Source: Calvatia gigantea
Taxonomy: Eukaryota > Basidiomycota > Agaricomycetes > Agaricales > Lycoperdaceae
NCBI GenBank assembly: GCA_025093985.1
Contig: JACAAK010000010.1
Location: 1,327,501 to 1,391,500 of the forward strand
Direction: 5' to 3'
Length of the DNA: 64,000 nt
In this document: piece by piece, positions 31,470 to 43,828 of the stretch
Layout: the number at the start of each line of letters is the position of its first letter
How positions within the stretch are numbered: position 1 is the stretch's first letter
The notes under the pieces: generated by a model
Told to the model about the DNA's origin: nothing
Seen by the model: only the letters and a program-made list of their open reading frames with translations
Database searches by the model: none
Translations under genes and position numbers: made by a program

Positions 31470-33830
31470 ATGAGAGAACACATCGGTATCGGCGTTGGCG
31501 TTCTGGAAGTTGTCGCTCAAGCAGTTGGTGTTCCAGTCGCTGGGAGCTTGGCGGCTGAGATAGTCAAATCTTGCTGAGGATGTTGGCCGACACCAAGTGA
31601 GCGATCTCCGTCTTCCCTCCTGGTCCATCCATTACTCAATCCATCACTGTAGAGAAACGCTAAATTGCTTGGAACAAAGAGCATACAATTAGAGCAGGCG
31701 CTCAGAGAAGCGGAAGCAGAAGCAAGGTCACAAGGGGTGGAAGTGGAGGAAAGGATGCAGGCACGGATTGACGAGGTAACCTCGTGAGTCTTTTCCGGCT
31801 CGGTAAGGTGCGCAAAGGTGGATTGGATCATAATTTTGTAGGGTGCTAGAAACGGTTCGGAACCGTACTAGGAAATGGGCCAGCCAACCGCCGGCGCTGC
31901 GATGGTGTGAGGAAAAGTATCTTGTTGTTATTCTATCTTCCGTAGCTAATCCAAGCTCGCAGGGAACAGAACTGACATGGAGGCAGGAATCCAACAACTG
32001 AGCCAAAATCTCGACGTCGCGATTCAGACCTTCTCTGTGAGTCCCCCCGCCTTACACATGAATACTTACTGACGGACCCTCTGAAGTTAAGGTAAACAGT
32101 CAATTATAAACAGCAAGCCAACGATCGACTTACAATAAGTATCGTTCAGAAATCAGATCTCGCAGCATCAAGAATTCAAAAACGCCAGAAGAGAGTCTCT
32201 AATGAACGACGCTGAAGGCAAAGAACTACTTCGAGATATCCTTGCAGATCTGCATGGGCTCAAGAGTGTTGCCGGGCTTCATCAATCTGGAGCAACTATC
32301 GCCATCGACGTGATGCGAGGAGGCCAACAAGTAATCATACAGCCTTTCCGTTCATATGATGACACCTGACGGTGACTTTCCAGCAATTGGCAGAAATGCG
32401 CAGGCTCCGAACACCTTCGGGTCAGCTGCTTGTCACTGAAGACCAACCCTTAGTGCCACCTTCAACATCTTCCTCAACCTCGGACAGAGAATCTGCTAAC
32501 CAGCAATACCTCGAGTTGCAACGTGGTCTGATCTACTTGCATGACATAACTGGGATTCCTCCCACCGTCAAAAAATTGGATGGTGAAATTAGGAAGGATG
32601 GCGAGCTGCCAGTTGCTGGAGGATCTCACAGTGACATTTGGCAAGGACGTTGGCTCGGAGAGAAGAAGGTCGGGGGAGCGTGAATTTCTGTGCTCATTCA
32701 CGCACTCACAAGCTTGCTGTCATTAGGTTGCCCTGAAAGCGCTTAGAGGCGTAAGATCCGACAACGAGAAAGCACAAAAGGTCAGTAAGAAAACTTCAGA
32801 ATTGTGTCACCTGGCTCTGGTTATAAAAGGGCTCACCTTTCACTGACAGCGTTTTGATCGCCAAATCACGATCTGGTCGGATTTAAAGAACAAGAACATA
32901 CTACAATTTTATGGAATAGTTACCGACATAGGGCCTCAGATACACATGGTTTGCTTCTCGTTACGAAATCCCGCGAAACCTGACAAATTAATCGTGGAGT
33001 CTAGGTATCTCCCTGGTTGGATAACGGCAATGTCCTCGAGTGAGTAAGAGCAACGAACATTTTTGTTTTCCCTTCTCAGGTGGCCACCTCAGATACGCCC
33101 AAAATCATCCCGATGTCAACAAGATGCATTTGGTGAGCGCGACTAGTCGGTCCTTATGTGTAACCATCGCTTAAGCGGAAGTCGCAGATGCAAGGAGCAG
33201 CTGAGGGACTGAGATACCTTCATTCACAAGAGATCGTCCACGGCAATAGTGAGTAGATTTTTGCCCATCTGACCATTTGTGCCTATGTTTATTTCGGTTG
33301 CAGTCAAATGCGTAAGTCGAGCAGCCGCATGTTATCAGTCCGCATAACTCACGTTAAACAGAGCAATATTCTCGTCTCAGCATCGGTGAGTTCACTCCCC
33401 CAAGGATCTATCAATACGCTAATATCACGACAAGGGCGAAGCATGCATCAGCGACTTCGGAATGGCCAAAGTCCTGGAAGATGTCACCAAGACGGCAGCC
33501 TCCACAGCCCTCACAAGTGCGGGCAGCGCGCGTTGGCTAGCACCTGAAATCGTCGAAGGCGAATCTCCATCCAAAGAATCAGACACCTACTCGTTCGCCA
33601 TGACGATTCTCGAATTGGTGACAGGGAAACACCCTCTGGCGGAACTCAAATCAGATATGGCGGTCATTCGTGCTATGGCCAATCCACCACTCCGGCCTAA
33701 ACGTCCTACCACACCTAAAGCCCAGAAGTGGTTGACGGATGAGTTGTGGACTTTGATGGAGAGTTGTTGGGGTGAGGCCGAGTCCCGTCCAACCATGGAA
33801 GGTGTGGCAACGAAACTGGGAAGTGTGTGA
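31470..33830 (+). CDS. pseudokinase with putative four-helix-bundle N-terminus (MLKL-like architecture)
   Basis: Fourteen exons join in phase, apart from one extra T at 31575 that creates a TGA after EIVKSC. The paralogue at 4645 continues smoothly at that point (CEEVLKQK versus EDVGRHQ here). The N-terminal ~170 residues form amphipathic helices: GVLEVVAQAVGVPVAGSLA, RNAKLLGTKSIQLEQALRE, LSQNLDVAIQTFS and KELLRDILADLHGLKSVAG. A linker leads to the kinase-like domain. It has the loop PVAGGSHSDIWQG, VALK (lysine kept), LQFYGIVTD, SPWLDNGNVLEYA, a catalytic loop HGN-IKC-SNILV (catalytic Asp to Asn), DFGMA, RWLAPEIVEG and SRPTMEGVATKLGSV ending at 33830. A pseudokinase behind a helical bundle is the layout of MLKL-type executors. 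Function here is inferred only. An 8-nt exon lies at 33304-33311. Confidence 0.75.
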
Positions 33831-34945
33831 GTCTGGAGTGCGTTGAGCGGGAGCGCCCCAAGGGACCATGCCGTTTTGTTAATTAGGCTTGCAGTAGCTG
33901 AGGACCCTATCCAAGTGATACCAGTAACAACTTTCTCTCATTCACAATCAGATACTACGTATATATCAACCAAGGAGTTGGAACCGCCTATTGTCTTGGC
34001 CAAGCAAGCTTTTCGATTGGCACACTTGCCGTCAGGCTAAAAGAGGAGACCGCGTTTTGGCATGAGAACACGATGAAGGATTTTGTGATTTCAAAAACGA
34101 GGCAAATCGCCGTGCACGTTCTGTCAACGTTATGCTTGATTCATTCTCTTTCAATACATTGTCTATTTTTTCAAGGGGTACGGCCACAAAAAAAAACGCG
34201 AGCTGAACGCACATTGAACATGTATCATGCCAAGCGTTCCCCTTCAGGCCGAGAAGAACGGCGCCGAGCCATGCGGTTGAGTAACGGTGTATGGCCCTCT
34301 ATTGACAACATTTATACCGCCACCTTGCTAAACGTAGATTTGAACCCTATGTGATGAGTTGGAGAGTGAATTGTGCCAAGCTGGTGATGGCGGGTAATAA
34401 ATAGCTGTCCAGTCTCATTGTCTTTCTGCCGTAACTCCGCAGTATATGGAAGTCCTTGTCGGGCCCTCATAACAAAACGGTATGTGCATCCCTCTGCCCG
34501 ATAAAATCCCCGTTTCCCCAAGTGGTTATTAGTACACTGTTTGATGATTTCGCCAAGGAACCCCGGTTAACTGGGTGGCCGAACTGTGAGATGGGGGATG
34601 TCATACTTTTTGAAACTCTCTCGCAGTTCAGTTTATTAATTAAGCCATTAGCTCGCTTTTCGTCACCATCCCTCTAATACTCATTCGGCAAGTAGCCCCT
34701 TGGATTCACGCGCACAGGGTGACACCACCGGGTTCAGCGCAGTATCATGAACTCTTTCACATATCCATTTATTCTTCCTTGCCATGAATTTAACTGATAA
34801 CAATCCAACTCCACTAAGCTGTAAAAAGCCAAGCACGCGGGCAGGGTGACAAGAGGCAAACCTCATAATTACTGAAGTTAATACTGATACACCATTTCGG
34901 AACATTTCTTGACGAGAATTCTGCCTTATAGGTCCGCAAATCTAT
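33831..34945. other. intergenic, no gene seen
   Basis: This is the region between the convergent pseudokinase and alcohol dehydrogenase genes. Only short unsupported frames occur, so it is probably 3' flanks. Confidence 0.45.
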
Positions 34946-36434
34946 CTACTCTTGCAAGGCCAGCACAATACGACCAGTAATCTTTCCCTCTCCTAGGGCG
35001 TAATAAACACTGTGTCACACCGCTCAGTACATCCTTCTTATATATCAACAGCAAAACAAAGCATACGTACTTCTCAAGCTCATCAATGGGTAGCAGCTTG
35101 TAGTGAACTTTCACAGCTCCAGATGCCGCAATATTGACACACTCGATCGCATCTTGGCGATTACCCACGTACGAACCATGGATGGTGATGCTCTTGAACA
35201 CAGTGAAGAAGATGCTTGCGTCCAGAGTGGCCTTACCAGGTAAGCCAACAGCCATCAAGCGACCATTCTCGCGGAGGTAGTCAATTGCTTGGGTATATCC
35301 GCTTGACTATGGGGGTGGGAGGAGGGGTTAAATGGACATTAGGAAATAGCGCAGATAATATCTTCAGGAAACGCACCGAGGCAGTGGTTACGATAGTTGC
35401 GTGGGCACCCTTTCCGTCAGTAACTTGTTTAATCTCCGCCGTAACATCCTTGCATGTCTGGAAATCGATCCAGTAGTCTGAACCAAATTCCATGCAGAGC
35501 TTGCGTTTTTCTTCCCCCGTATCAATAGAGATAACGCGACGACCCATATACTTGGCATATTGGACAGCTGGATTGGAATAAGCTTCGAATGCTTGGGTAC
35601 AAAAATTGAACTGACCAAGATGGCCAAGGCCCCCTCCTGCACCAGGTATAACGACCCAATCTCCTGGGTTTGTTTCGCTGTATTTTAAAGCACGGTAGAC
35701 AGTTAATCCCTGGAAGAACAGTCAGCCTATCCGGATATAAAACTGAAACAAGAACACCTTACAGCACAGAGTAAAGAGGCCGCTGCAGCACTTTCAAGTC
35801 CGTCAGGGATAGGGGTAACGCAGGTGACGTAGGAGACCTAAATCGAGGTGACAATTGTGTATCACTCGATAGGGTGAATACTCACAACATATTGTTGGAA
35901 TGTGCCGTCAACAGTGTATCCACTGAGCTTAACATGCTCGCAATCTGTGGTTTATTAGCAATCAACCCAATTCAGCGGTGCCTTGACTTACTTTGTTCAC
36001 GAGCATTCCTGCATTGTTCACACTGCAAACACCTGAACTCCAAAATTAGAAGAGAACCACAATTAAACTTCTCAAGATAAATATACTCACGAATAGGCAG
36101 TCCACTTGATGCCAACACGGTCCCCGATTTTCACAGGGCTATTAACCGTATTTTTCCCAATGGCGACAATATCTCCGACCCCTTCATGTCCGCCAATCAG
36201 AGGTGTATGGGGAGGGACAGGCCAATCGCCTTTTGCGGCATGTAAATCAGTGTGACAGACCCCAGTACAATGTAATTGGACGAGACATTCTCCTGGCTGG
36301 AGGTCCTCGGGCTGCCGTACTGCAATGTCCGATTTGACCTGGACAGGAGCGCCCGATTTTTGTACGACGGCGGCTTTTTGGACCTTGGGGATTTGAATGG
36401 TGTGAGGTGCGACTTTGGATTGTTTCTGAGACAT
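34946..36434 (-). CDS. zinc-dependent alcohol dehydrogenase
   Basis: This is an NAD-dependent medium-chain alcohol dehydrogenase that interconverts primary alcohols and aldehydes. Eight exons join in phase across seven introns of about 50-75 bp. Visible motifs are the catalytic zinc ligands in CTGVCHTDLH and the GHEGVG signature, the structural zinc cysteines (CLQCEQCRNAREQNC), the Rossmann glycine motif GAGGGLGHLAVQYA, the following acidic dinucleotide site (VISIDTGEEK), and a C-terminus ELENVYYALGEGKITGR with a stop at 34946. The start MSQKQSKVAPHT gives a normal length of about 350 residues. Every intron has good GT/AG sites and there are no frame breaks, so this gene looks functional. The short N-terminal extension has no clear mitochondrial signal, so a cytosolic enzyme is most likely. 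Confidence 0.92.
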
Positions 36435-36600
36435 TACGGAATTGGGATGAGATCAAATGGGTGAATGGAAATTGGAGTGCCTATGGCAAGGGGAACGAAA
36501 TAAGGGGATATGCGGGAGTTGACGCGAAAGAAGTAGAGACAGGAAGATGGAGCAGTTGTTGCGTCAAGACTGACAACATCGCTGGTGGAGAGTCGTGGAG

Positions 36601-36609
36601 TTTTATAGC
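36601..36609 (-). promoter_or_regulatory. TATA-like element upstream of the alcohol dehydrogenase gene
   Basis: The minus strand reads GCTATAAAAC about 170 bp upstream of the ATG at 36434. The distance implies a 5' UTR of about 130 bp if it is used. Confidence 0.35.
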
Positions 36610-38477
36610 TGCTAAACATCCTTGCCGATTCGTCACTACGATGGTAAGGCCCAGTCTGTGAGACACATAACTCCAGACTGTTTCGCTTCAAAAAGAGCGA
36701 GCCACTGTGACTCTTCTGGCCGTGGGTTCTGGTTTCGCTCTCGAGCGCGATGGCAGTCTATTATGTTGTTTGTCTGACCAGTTGGTTATTCTTGGAATGT
36801 CAAAGGAAGGATACTGTGACGGTCTGTAAATAGAAGATGGCTCGGCCGCCTAAGGCAAGTCGGCGATCTTCGATTGGAAGCACGGCCTGTTCTGGGTCGT
36901 AATCGACTGTCTCCAAGTAGCGAAGTCGAACTGTGGTGATGTCCATAGGAAAGAATCCCCATGAGAGATGGCATTGAAGGGTAGGCCTGGACTTGGAATT
37001 CTGGATTGCTAGTAGTGAGCAGCAAAGGATTGAGCGGAAATTGTGAGGGGCTGGCTGGGGGTATGGTGGAAGCTCCGGATGTTGACGAAGGGTCGACCGA
37101 GTCCAGGCAAGGAATATTTTTACCGCTCCACGTGGGAAGAGCAGTAGAAAGAGTTCACCTGAACAAAGGAGTTGGCCAAGGACTGGCTCTTCCTGCACTG
37201 CGTAAGGCTCGTATGGAGGGCCGGGGCTTATTGAACCATCATGGAAGGGGGACCGACGAGGTGAGTGAGGTAACTGGGGTGCTGCCGTTTCGTGCTTGGT
37301 GGATCATTGAGGATGCAACTGATAGGCTTCCTTTTGATTGAAGGTGATGCAAAGGAAGGCTGTTCATGAGGAAATAGAATGACAGTTGTCCCGATTGGTT
37401 GCAGATCCCATCTTACTCAGGAGATATCACAAATGGGTGACCCAGGGGCCCAGAGTTTCTGACGAATCCATTGTGAAAAATTGAGGTGGGTAGACATTTC
37501 CCGAATAATAACTACCGGATGGTCCCGGAGCACAAAGAAGATTGTTATTACTGTGAATAGCCGAGCATCGTTGAAAGGAGTAAGCAACGAGGACTTGAGG
37601 CTGAACGCGTTGCACGCTCGACTGAAAACAAATACGCACGAGATCGATGGAAGAAAGGAGGGAGACAATCAAAAGGGGGAATGTCGTCATTAGATAGGAG
37701 AGCCTAGACCCTCCTGTAATTAGCGTTGGAGGAGCGGCAACCAATGGGAATGGGCTTTCATAAAAAAGGGCGAAGATGCTCACCTTGAGTGACGCCAGTT
37801 ATGGGAGTACGGAAAGAGTCATCGGGTGACGTGAGCTTGGGTAACGGTCACCTGGTGCTGTCCGGAGGGAGCTTGAAAGTGGAGCTGCCGACTGAGGTTA
37901 GCTGGGTCTCCGGCCCCCCCCCCTAGGCCGTGGGTCGTAGGAGATTGGCCGCAGCGTCTGCCGTTTCGGCAGAAAAGGAAGGGCAGAATAAAGGGAGGGC
38001 GGGAATTTCGCACGAGAGTATGACGTCATTGAGAGGGTGCAGCCGGCAGCAACGGTATGAAGCGGAGGATGATTGTCAAATTATGGCGGAGGGTGGAGTG
38101 AACGTAAGAAGCATTGGAGGCTAGTCGGTGGGGAGGCAGAGAGGTAGGGGGACGAGGTGAGCGGTGTGGCGCTTAATACTTGATCAGTTGTTTCGGTGTG
38201 GTGAGGTTTTGACCCGTGTTATTCCCCGTCTTCGCCGCACTCACCTACTCATTATCCTGACCGCGTTGGAGCCCAGCAGACCTAATATCTGCTGCCTGCT
38301 ACTGTGCATTACGTTTCCTATAGCGTTTCGGAGCCGTTGTTGTCGTGTTTCCGCAACTCGAGGCTCTTACAAGCCGCGAGGAAAGACGGTAGCAATCAGG
38401 GCTTGGGCTAAGCGGAATTTTTAATCTTGACAATTGGTACCTATATATGGTTTCTTTACAAACGGTGTGTTGTCTCC
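36610..38477. other. intergenic, no supported gene
   Basis: A minus-strand frame at 36800-37198 contains a protein-like stretch (GFFPMDITTVRLRYLETVDY, LPIEDRRLALGG), but it lacks a recognisable family and supporting exons. Otherwise nothing is seen. A run of C at about 37915-37923 is the only low-complexity feature. Confidence 0.35.
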
Positions 38478-41258
38478 ATGCATCACACTATCGACGGCTC
38501 TCCCTCTTACAGGAGAAATATCCAACAGGCCCTTGCCTCTCGTCCCGCATCCACTCACCACTCTTCTCCAAGTCCCCCCTCACAGCCCACAAACGATGAC
38601 ATCGAGGCAGTCATCCAGATGGCGACCTCCACACGCCAAACCCCCGACGGCCGCACCGCCCCCGTTAAGGACACCAGAACTCAACTATTTGTAGGAAACG
38701 TACGTGCAGTATCCGCTAGTTGCCCCCATCCTCTCGCTCACCCCCGCTTCCTAGCTCCCGTATCGAGTGCGGTGGCAGGACCTCAAAGACCTCTTTCGAA
38801 GAGCAGGCACTGTCCTGCGAGCTGATGTTTCACTTGGACCGGATAACAGATCACGAGGTTATGGGACTGTGTTGCTCGCTACTGCGGAAGACGCTGGCCG
38901 TGCCATTGATCTCTTCCATGGTTACTCGTGGCAGACCAGAATACTTGAGGTTCGCCCGGATCGGCTACCTCCAGACTTTGATAATCCCCACTCGGTTCCA
39001 GCGCCAAATTCTCTACCCCCTCTCCAACACTTCTCAGTGCTCTCCTCCGTTTCCCTTAGTACCCCCTTGCCACCAGCATCACAGATTGCGAGCCCCTCTC
39101 GCAGTGTCCGCAATTTATCTGATGATTTAGACTACAGTGCGATCTTTGGATCCGAAGCGTCGAACGCGTCATCATCTGGGTGTCGCAACCTTTTTGTTGG
39201 GAATGTGCGTATATTGTTGACACCCGAATCTGATGATTCATTTACGTACCACACCAGCTTCCTTTCCACTGCCAATGGCAAGATCTTAAAGATCTATTTC
39301 GACAGGCAGGCACCATCATGCGCGCGGATGTCGCTCTTGGTCCAGACGGCCGTTCTCGCGGGTTCGGAACGGTCGTGTTCGCTACAGAGCAAGATGCTGA
39401 GCGAGCAGTCAAAATGTTTAATGGGTAAGATTTTGCGATGCCTACCCTCTCAGCTTACTTACTACCGTCTTCTTTTGTCCCCTCTCCCATCAGGTACGAG
39501 TACAACGGGCGGGCACTGAAAGTGCATTTTGATCGATACTCGCACATTGGCCAACCTTCCGCTTCTCCGACCCACCCAACCTTCCACCAGGGGATGCCAT
39601 CAGCGTCTATGAGCCAACCATCTTTCACTACGACGATGACGACACGACCAAGTCATATTACCCTGCCACTAGGATACCACCCAGAATTATTCACCCCTTC
39701 TACCCCTTCAACGCCTTACGATTTGTATCACAGCAATAAGTCAATCTTCTCACAGGCTGTGCAATCTCAACAGCCACAGAAGGAGTCATCCACTCAACTA
39801 CAACCAAACGAACACTCGTCGGCACGGCCGCACCACGACGGGGCCTCGCGATCGCAAGATGATGTGGATTTAATATCGAGTCAACTGGCGTCGGCCTCGA
39901 TTTCGGCAAGACCTGGGCCTATATCGCCGCGGGCTCGCACAACGACATTATCCCACAACAATCGGACCTCGGACCCCTTTGGATCTGAAAATGTTTGGAG
40001 TCAGGCTACTCCTCAGGCCGAGCGGCCCCAGCCCAAGTCTCAACCCCCAAAATCGACATCGGCACCTACGGCTGCAAGTCCTTCTCAAAATCAACACCCT
40101 CACCATCCAGGACCAATCTCATTACCTCCACCAAACTTACCTTTCCCCGTCGCGCCACATACACTCTCACCGCTCCATCACCCTGGCATGGCCATCCCCA
40201 TCTCCCCAATTCAGCACCCAAATATGGGCTCACCTCTCCATCATCCGTCCAGCTATCCCTCCCACCAACAAATCGTTCCAATGACGCCTCATGGATTACC
40301 ACCTATAACACCGTCAATGCCCCCCTTTATCTTCCATCCCGTTCCTGCTCCTCCATCTCCGACTGCTCCAACCCACACAAACACAGCGCACATCCCTATG
40401 TACGGGCCATCGTTCTCTCCAACTGTGGCACTATCACCTGGCACGTTTTGGGGACGACCGGGAAGTCATCATTCAAACCCGTTCATTAATCCGGCTGTGG
40501 GCGCGCCGGTGCATGCGCACTCGCCCGGGACTAGGCAAGGTGGAAACAGTGGTGTTGGTGGAAGCGCGTACTTCTATGCACCTCCTGCTGCCGGAAGGCC
40601 GGAACCTACGGGGTACTTTGATCATGTGTACCTCCCACCGGGGACACAACACCCGTCATCAGGACTTGGACCGAGTGGGTTGGCCAACGAGATTCTGAAA
40701 GAGGCAGAAGAACAACTGGATGATGAGGCTAAGGATCACGAACGACTTGCTGAGGACGGAACACCCTCTGCTGGGAATAATTCTAATGATAATGATGATG
40801 GTATTGGGCGAAGTGCATCGCAAGATTCCACGACAGGGACCAACACCACTCCCAGTACCTTTTCCGAATCCACCTCCTGGTATAACAGCGAAGAGAGTGG
40901 TGACGAGCAAGTAATCTGGGGCACTCATGAATCCGGAATTGTGGGGATGAGCCTTGGCAATTCAACAAACAGCAGTACCAACTCTGTCTCCGGTTCCGGA
41001 AATATGCCCACTAGCGGGCTGGGCGTTGGAATTCTTGGCGCGGAGAGAAAGAATATCTCGCGCACGCACTCGATGTCAGGTAGAGCTAAACCGCTGTTCT
41101 TGAGCTCGTATATGGACCAAGCAGAGTCGGACCCCCCGACGAGGACGAGCAGCTCAGGAAATGGAGAGTCTACGAGCGTTACTCGAGTGACGCGGTGGCC
41201 CACTTCCCCCTTGACTTCACTCGCGACGCAGGTGAAGGGCAAAGAACAGCAGAAGTGA
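38478..41258 (+). CDS. RNA-binding protein with two RRM domains (Gbp2/Hrb1-like)
   Basis: Four exons: 38478-38699, 38755-39204, 39258-39424 and 39494-41258. RRM1 begins with RNP2 LFVGN, split by an intron, then LPYRVRWQDLKDLFRRAG and RNP1 SRGYGTVLL. RRM2 has LFVGN again split by an intron at the same codon, LPFHCQWQDLKDLFRQAG, RNP1 SRGFGTVVF, then EYNGRALKVHFDRY. The shared intron position shows the two RRMs arose by internal duplication. The C-terminal ~500 residues are rich in Pro, Ser and His and predicted disordered. Proteins of this type bind mRNA and act in nuclear export or translation control. A TATA-like CTATATATGG lies about 30 bp before the chosen ATG. No frame breaks are seen. Confidence 0.88.
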
Positions 41259-43828
41259 AAAGTGGTTTCTTTTACCCGTTCGTTAATACCTCATGCCTTC
41301 AATTGGAGGTACGAATCATTCACGAGATATGTATTAGGGTTGCTTAGAGTAGAAGTCAGGGCGTTGTTGGGTACAGGTTCGGGATTTTGGACATTTTGGT
41401 TTGGGCTTTCTGTGAAAAGGTGTAACATTTTGCTTTGGGTGGAAACACAGGGGAATTGGTTGCCTTTGGATCTCATTATTGGAGGGTTTTACTGCTATGG
41501 ATGGCATGGCAAACCTTACCTTTGATTTCTCGACCTTCCAGGTGTATATGTATCGTGTATTCTGATTCTTCCTGTTTTCATCCTGCCCCGGTATATCGTG
41601 CACTATTTTCTTTTCATTTTTTCGTTTCTTTTGACTCCTACTCCTCTATATTATCACGGCTTCTCCCTTTCTGTCTGATACTGGGTACCCATAGTTCTCC
41701 TTTTCATACCTTCCTCTCCTCATCATCTCCTTACTTCCGCTGGATTTGTCGCCTCCTCTCCTGCTTTCTCGCTACGCATTGTGGTTCACTGCAATTGACT
41801 TTTGTCAGCACGCGTTCCTGTCCGTTCTCCGTTCCCCCCTCCCCTCATGCTGTTGTATCGACGCACCAGTAGATTCATTGTATCCTATTCTTTTCTCTCC
41901 GCCTGGGTCAGGCCCAGCCTCTCATGAAGATGTATCAATTGACTTTTTCCTTTCCCCCCTTGGGGATCGGCACAACCTTAAATGAGCCATCTCACTTCCC
42001 CGTAGGACCTTAGCCCCAGCGGCGTGAATTATATATAACACAACCATAGTGATCTCCGTCAATCCTCAAAATAAACTCAACAAAAATACACGAGTTACAT
42101 CACAGATGAGTGAAATTGCGCTTCAAAAACCCCGAGCTTCTTTAATTAACTGGAAACGGACAAAAACCTTGGAGCAACTCCGAAAGGATAAAGTTCCTTC
42201 GAGTATGTAGGGGGTGTGATGCAAGGTGAGCTATGATGCTATTATCTGGCGAATTTCCTGGGGAAAGGATCCTGTGTGATAACAAGATGAGATAATGGTG
42301 ACATCCAAAGATTGGCTGATTTCGTGCTTCACGGAGTACGATTGGCACTGTGAGGAGCAATTTCCGCCGAAGAAGCGTCCCGGGGCCTTCATAGAAGGAG
42401 TTAATGGAGTACATGGGATCTGGGGCAGGAGCCCAAACTATCACCCAAGAACATGAACCGAGAGTGGGAAGTCTGGTAGCAAGGTCCGAACTTCCCTCTC
42501 CATGCGTACGGTATTACCCATTGTGCTGGTGTCAGCATAGATGGATATTGAGGGCGCCGGAGATGAAAGAACAACAAAAATCCACCTTGGGGAAATGACA
42601 TCATCTATTCTACTTCCAGCCAGCTGGGTTAGAAAAAACCGAGAGAACACCGTATGCGACGCTGATCATTGAGAGAAAGCGCGTTCGGTAAAACAGTTGG
42701 CTGATGTAGGGCATGGGCGGGTGGCCTCCAGGGGATGGTACGCCACACTAGTTGGTTCCCCAGTTTGGTAGATTTGACAGATCAGTAGATTGTGAAAAGG
42801 GGGCATCAGCCGACGACATTGCAGGGAGGGGGTGCACTAATTTTGGTATCCGAGTTCGCCGTTCGAACAACAAAGGTACATGTTAACGTCGGGCACAAAG
42901 ATAGGAACTGGGAAAGGAACTTTACTGTGCGAATCTCAGAGTTTGCTCGGGAGTACAAAACTTCAACGTTTCAACCCGTTACACCCACCGGAACGCCTTG
43001 TACGCGGCGCCAATTTTTCGTGCTACAAACGTGTGATAAAACCTTATGGAGGCTCGCCTGCAATCTTACAACGTTGTGCAAATTATGACCTTGTCGGTTC
43101 GGATGACGATATTCCTACCTTCAGAACAATCCGATATCCAACATCCAATTTCGGGGGGTTTTCCGGACTCTTGCGGTCATTCACCGATTTCAGCCTCTAC
43201 TGATTATATACATAGTCTCGCCGCTGACGTCCAGAAGAGTGTGGAAACCTGGGTCGCTTGTATGTCTGTGGAGTGGGGAGAACGTGATGGCATGTGATTT
43301 CGGGGAGTCGTTCTCTTTGTAAAGAAGCCGCGGAAGTAAGTGTTGGCGACTTGGATTGACGAAGTCACGAGCCGGAACACTTGCTGACCAGTCGCGCTCG
43401 CATCTGTTCACTTCAATTCTCACACTATCGAGTCCTGGTCCCATTTCTCCTTCAAGAATTCGCCGTAACGCTCGCGAGGCGTATTGTTGCTGGGCTAGCT
43501 GGTAGTTCGTGGTTTGGAGTCTCGGCTCTCAATACGTGCTAGAGGCTTAATGGGAAGATGCCTGTTGAATTGGCCGCCATCCCGTACATGTTCTCACAGT
43601 GCATTCCTACGCCATGTGGTCGCCTGCTACTATCAATTCACAAGGTGTCTTCGCGACTGTGATAGTGTACAATTGTTTTTGGCAGGAGCACCCATGCGAT
43701 CCTGTCAAGCGACATGAACTGGAAGTAAATTCTAAAAACGCGCGTTTTGGCTGCTTGACGTCTCACGAATTTCTATTTAGTCGAATGCCATTTCACTCGC
43801 TTTGTTCTAGAAGCCCATACCTCACGGG
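41259..43828. other. intergenic, no gene seen
   Basis: Pyrimidine-rich sequence at about 41560-41960 is probably the 3' UTR and downstream flank of the RRM gene. Short frames beyond it have no recognisable content. The last part would be the promoter of the phosphodiesterase gene. Confidence 0.45.

Noticed and set aside
36800..37198. Minus-strand 132-codon frame upstream of the alcohol dehydrogenase gene
   Set aside because: Part looks protein-like, but there is no start context, family match or linked exon.
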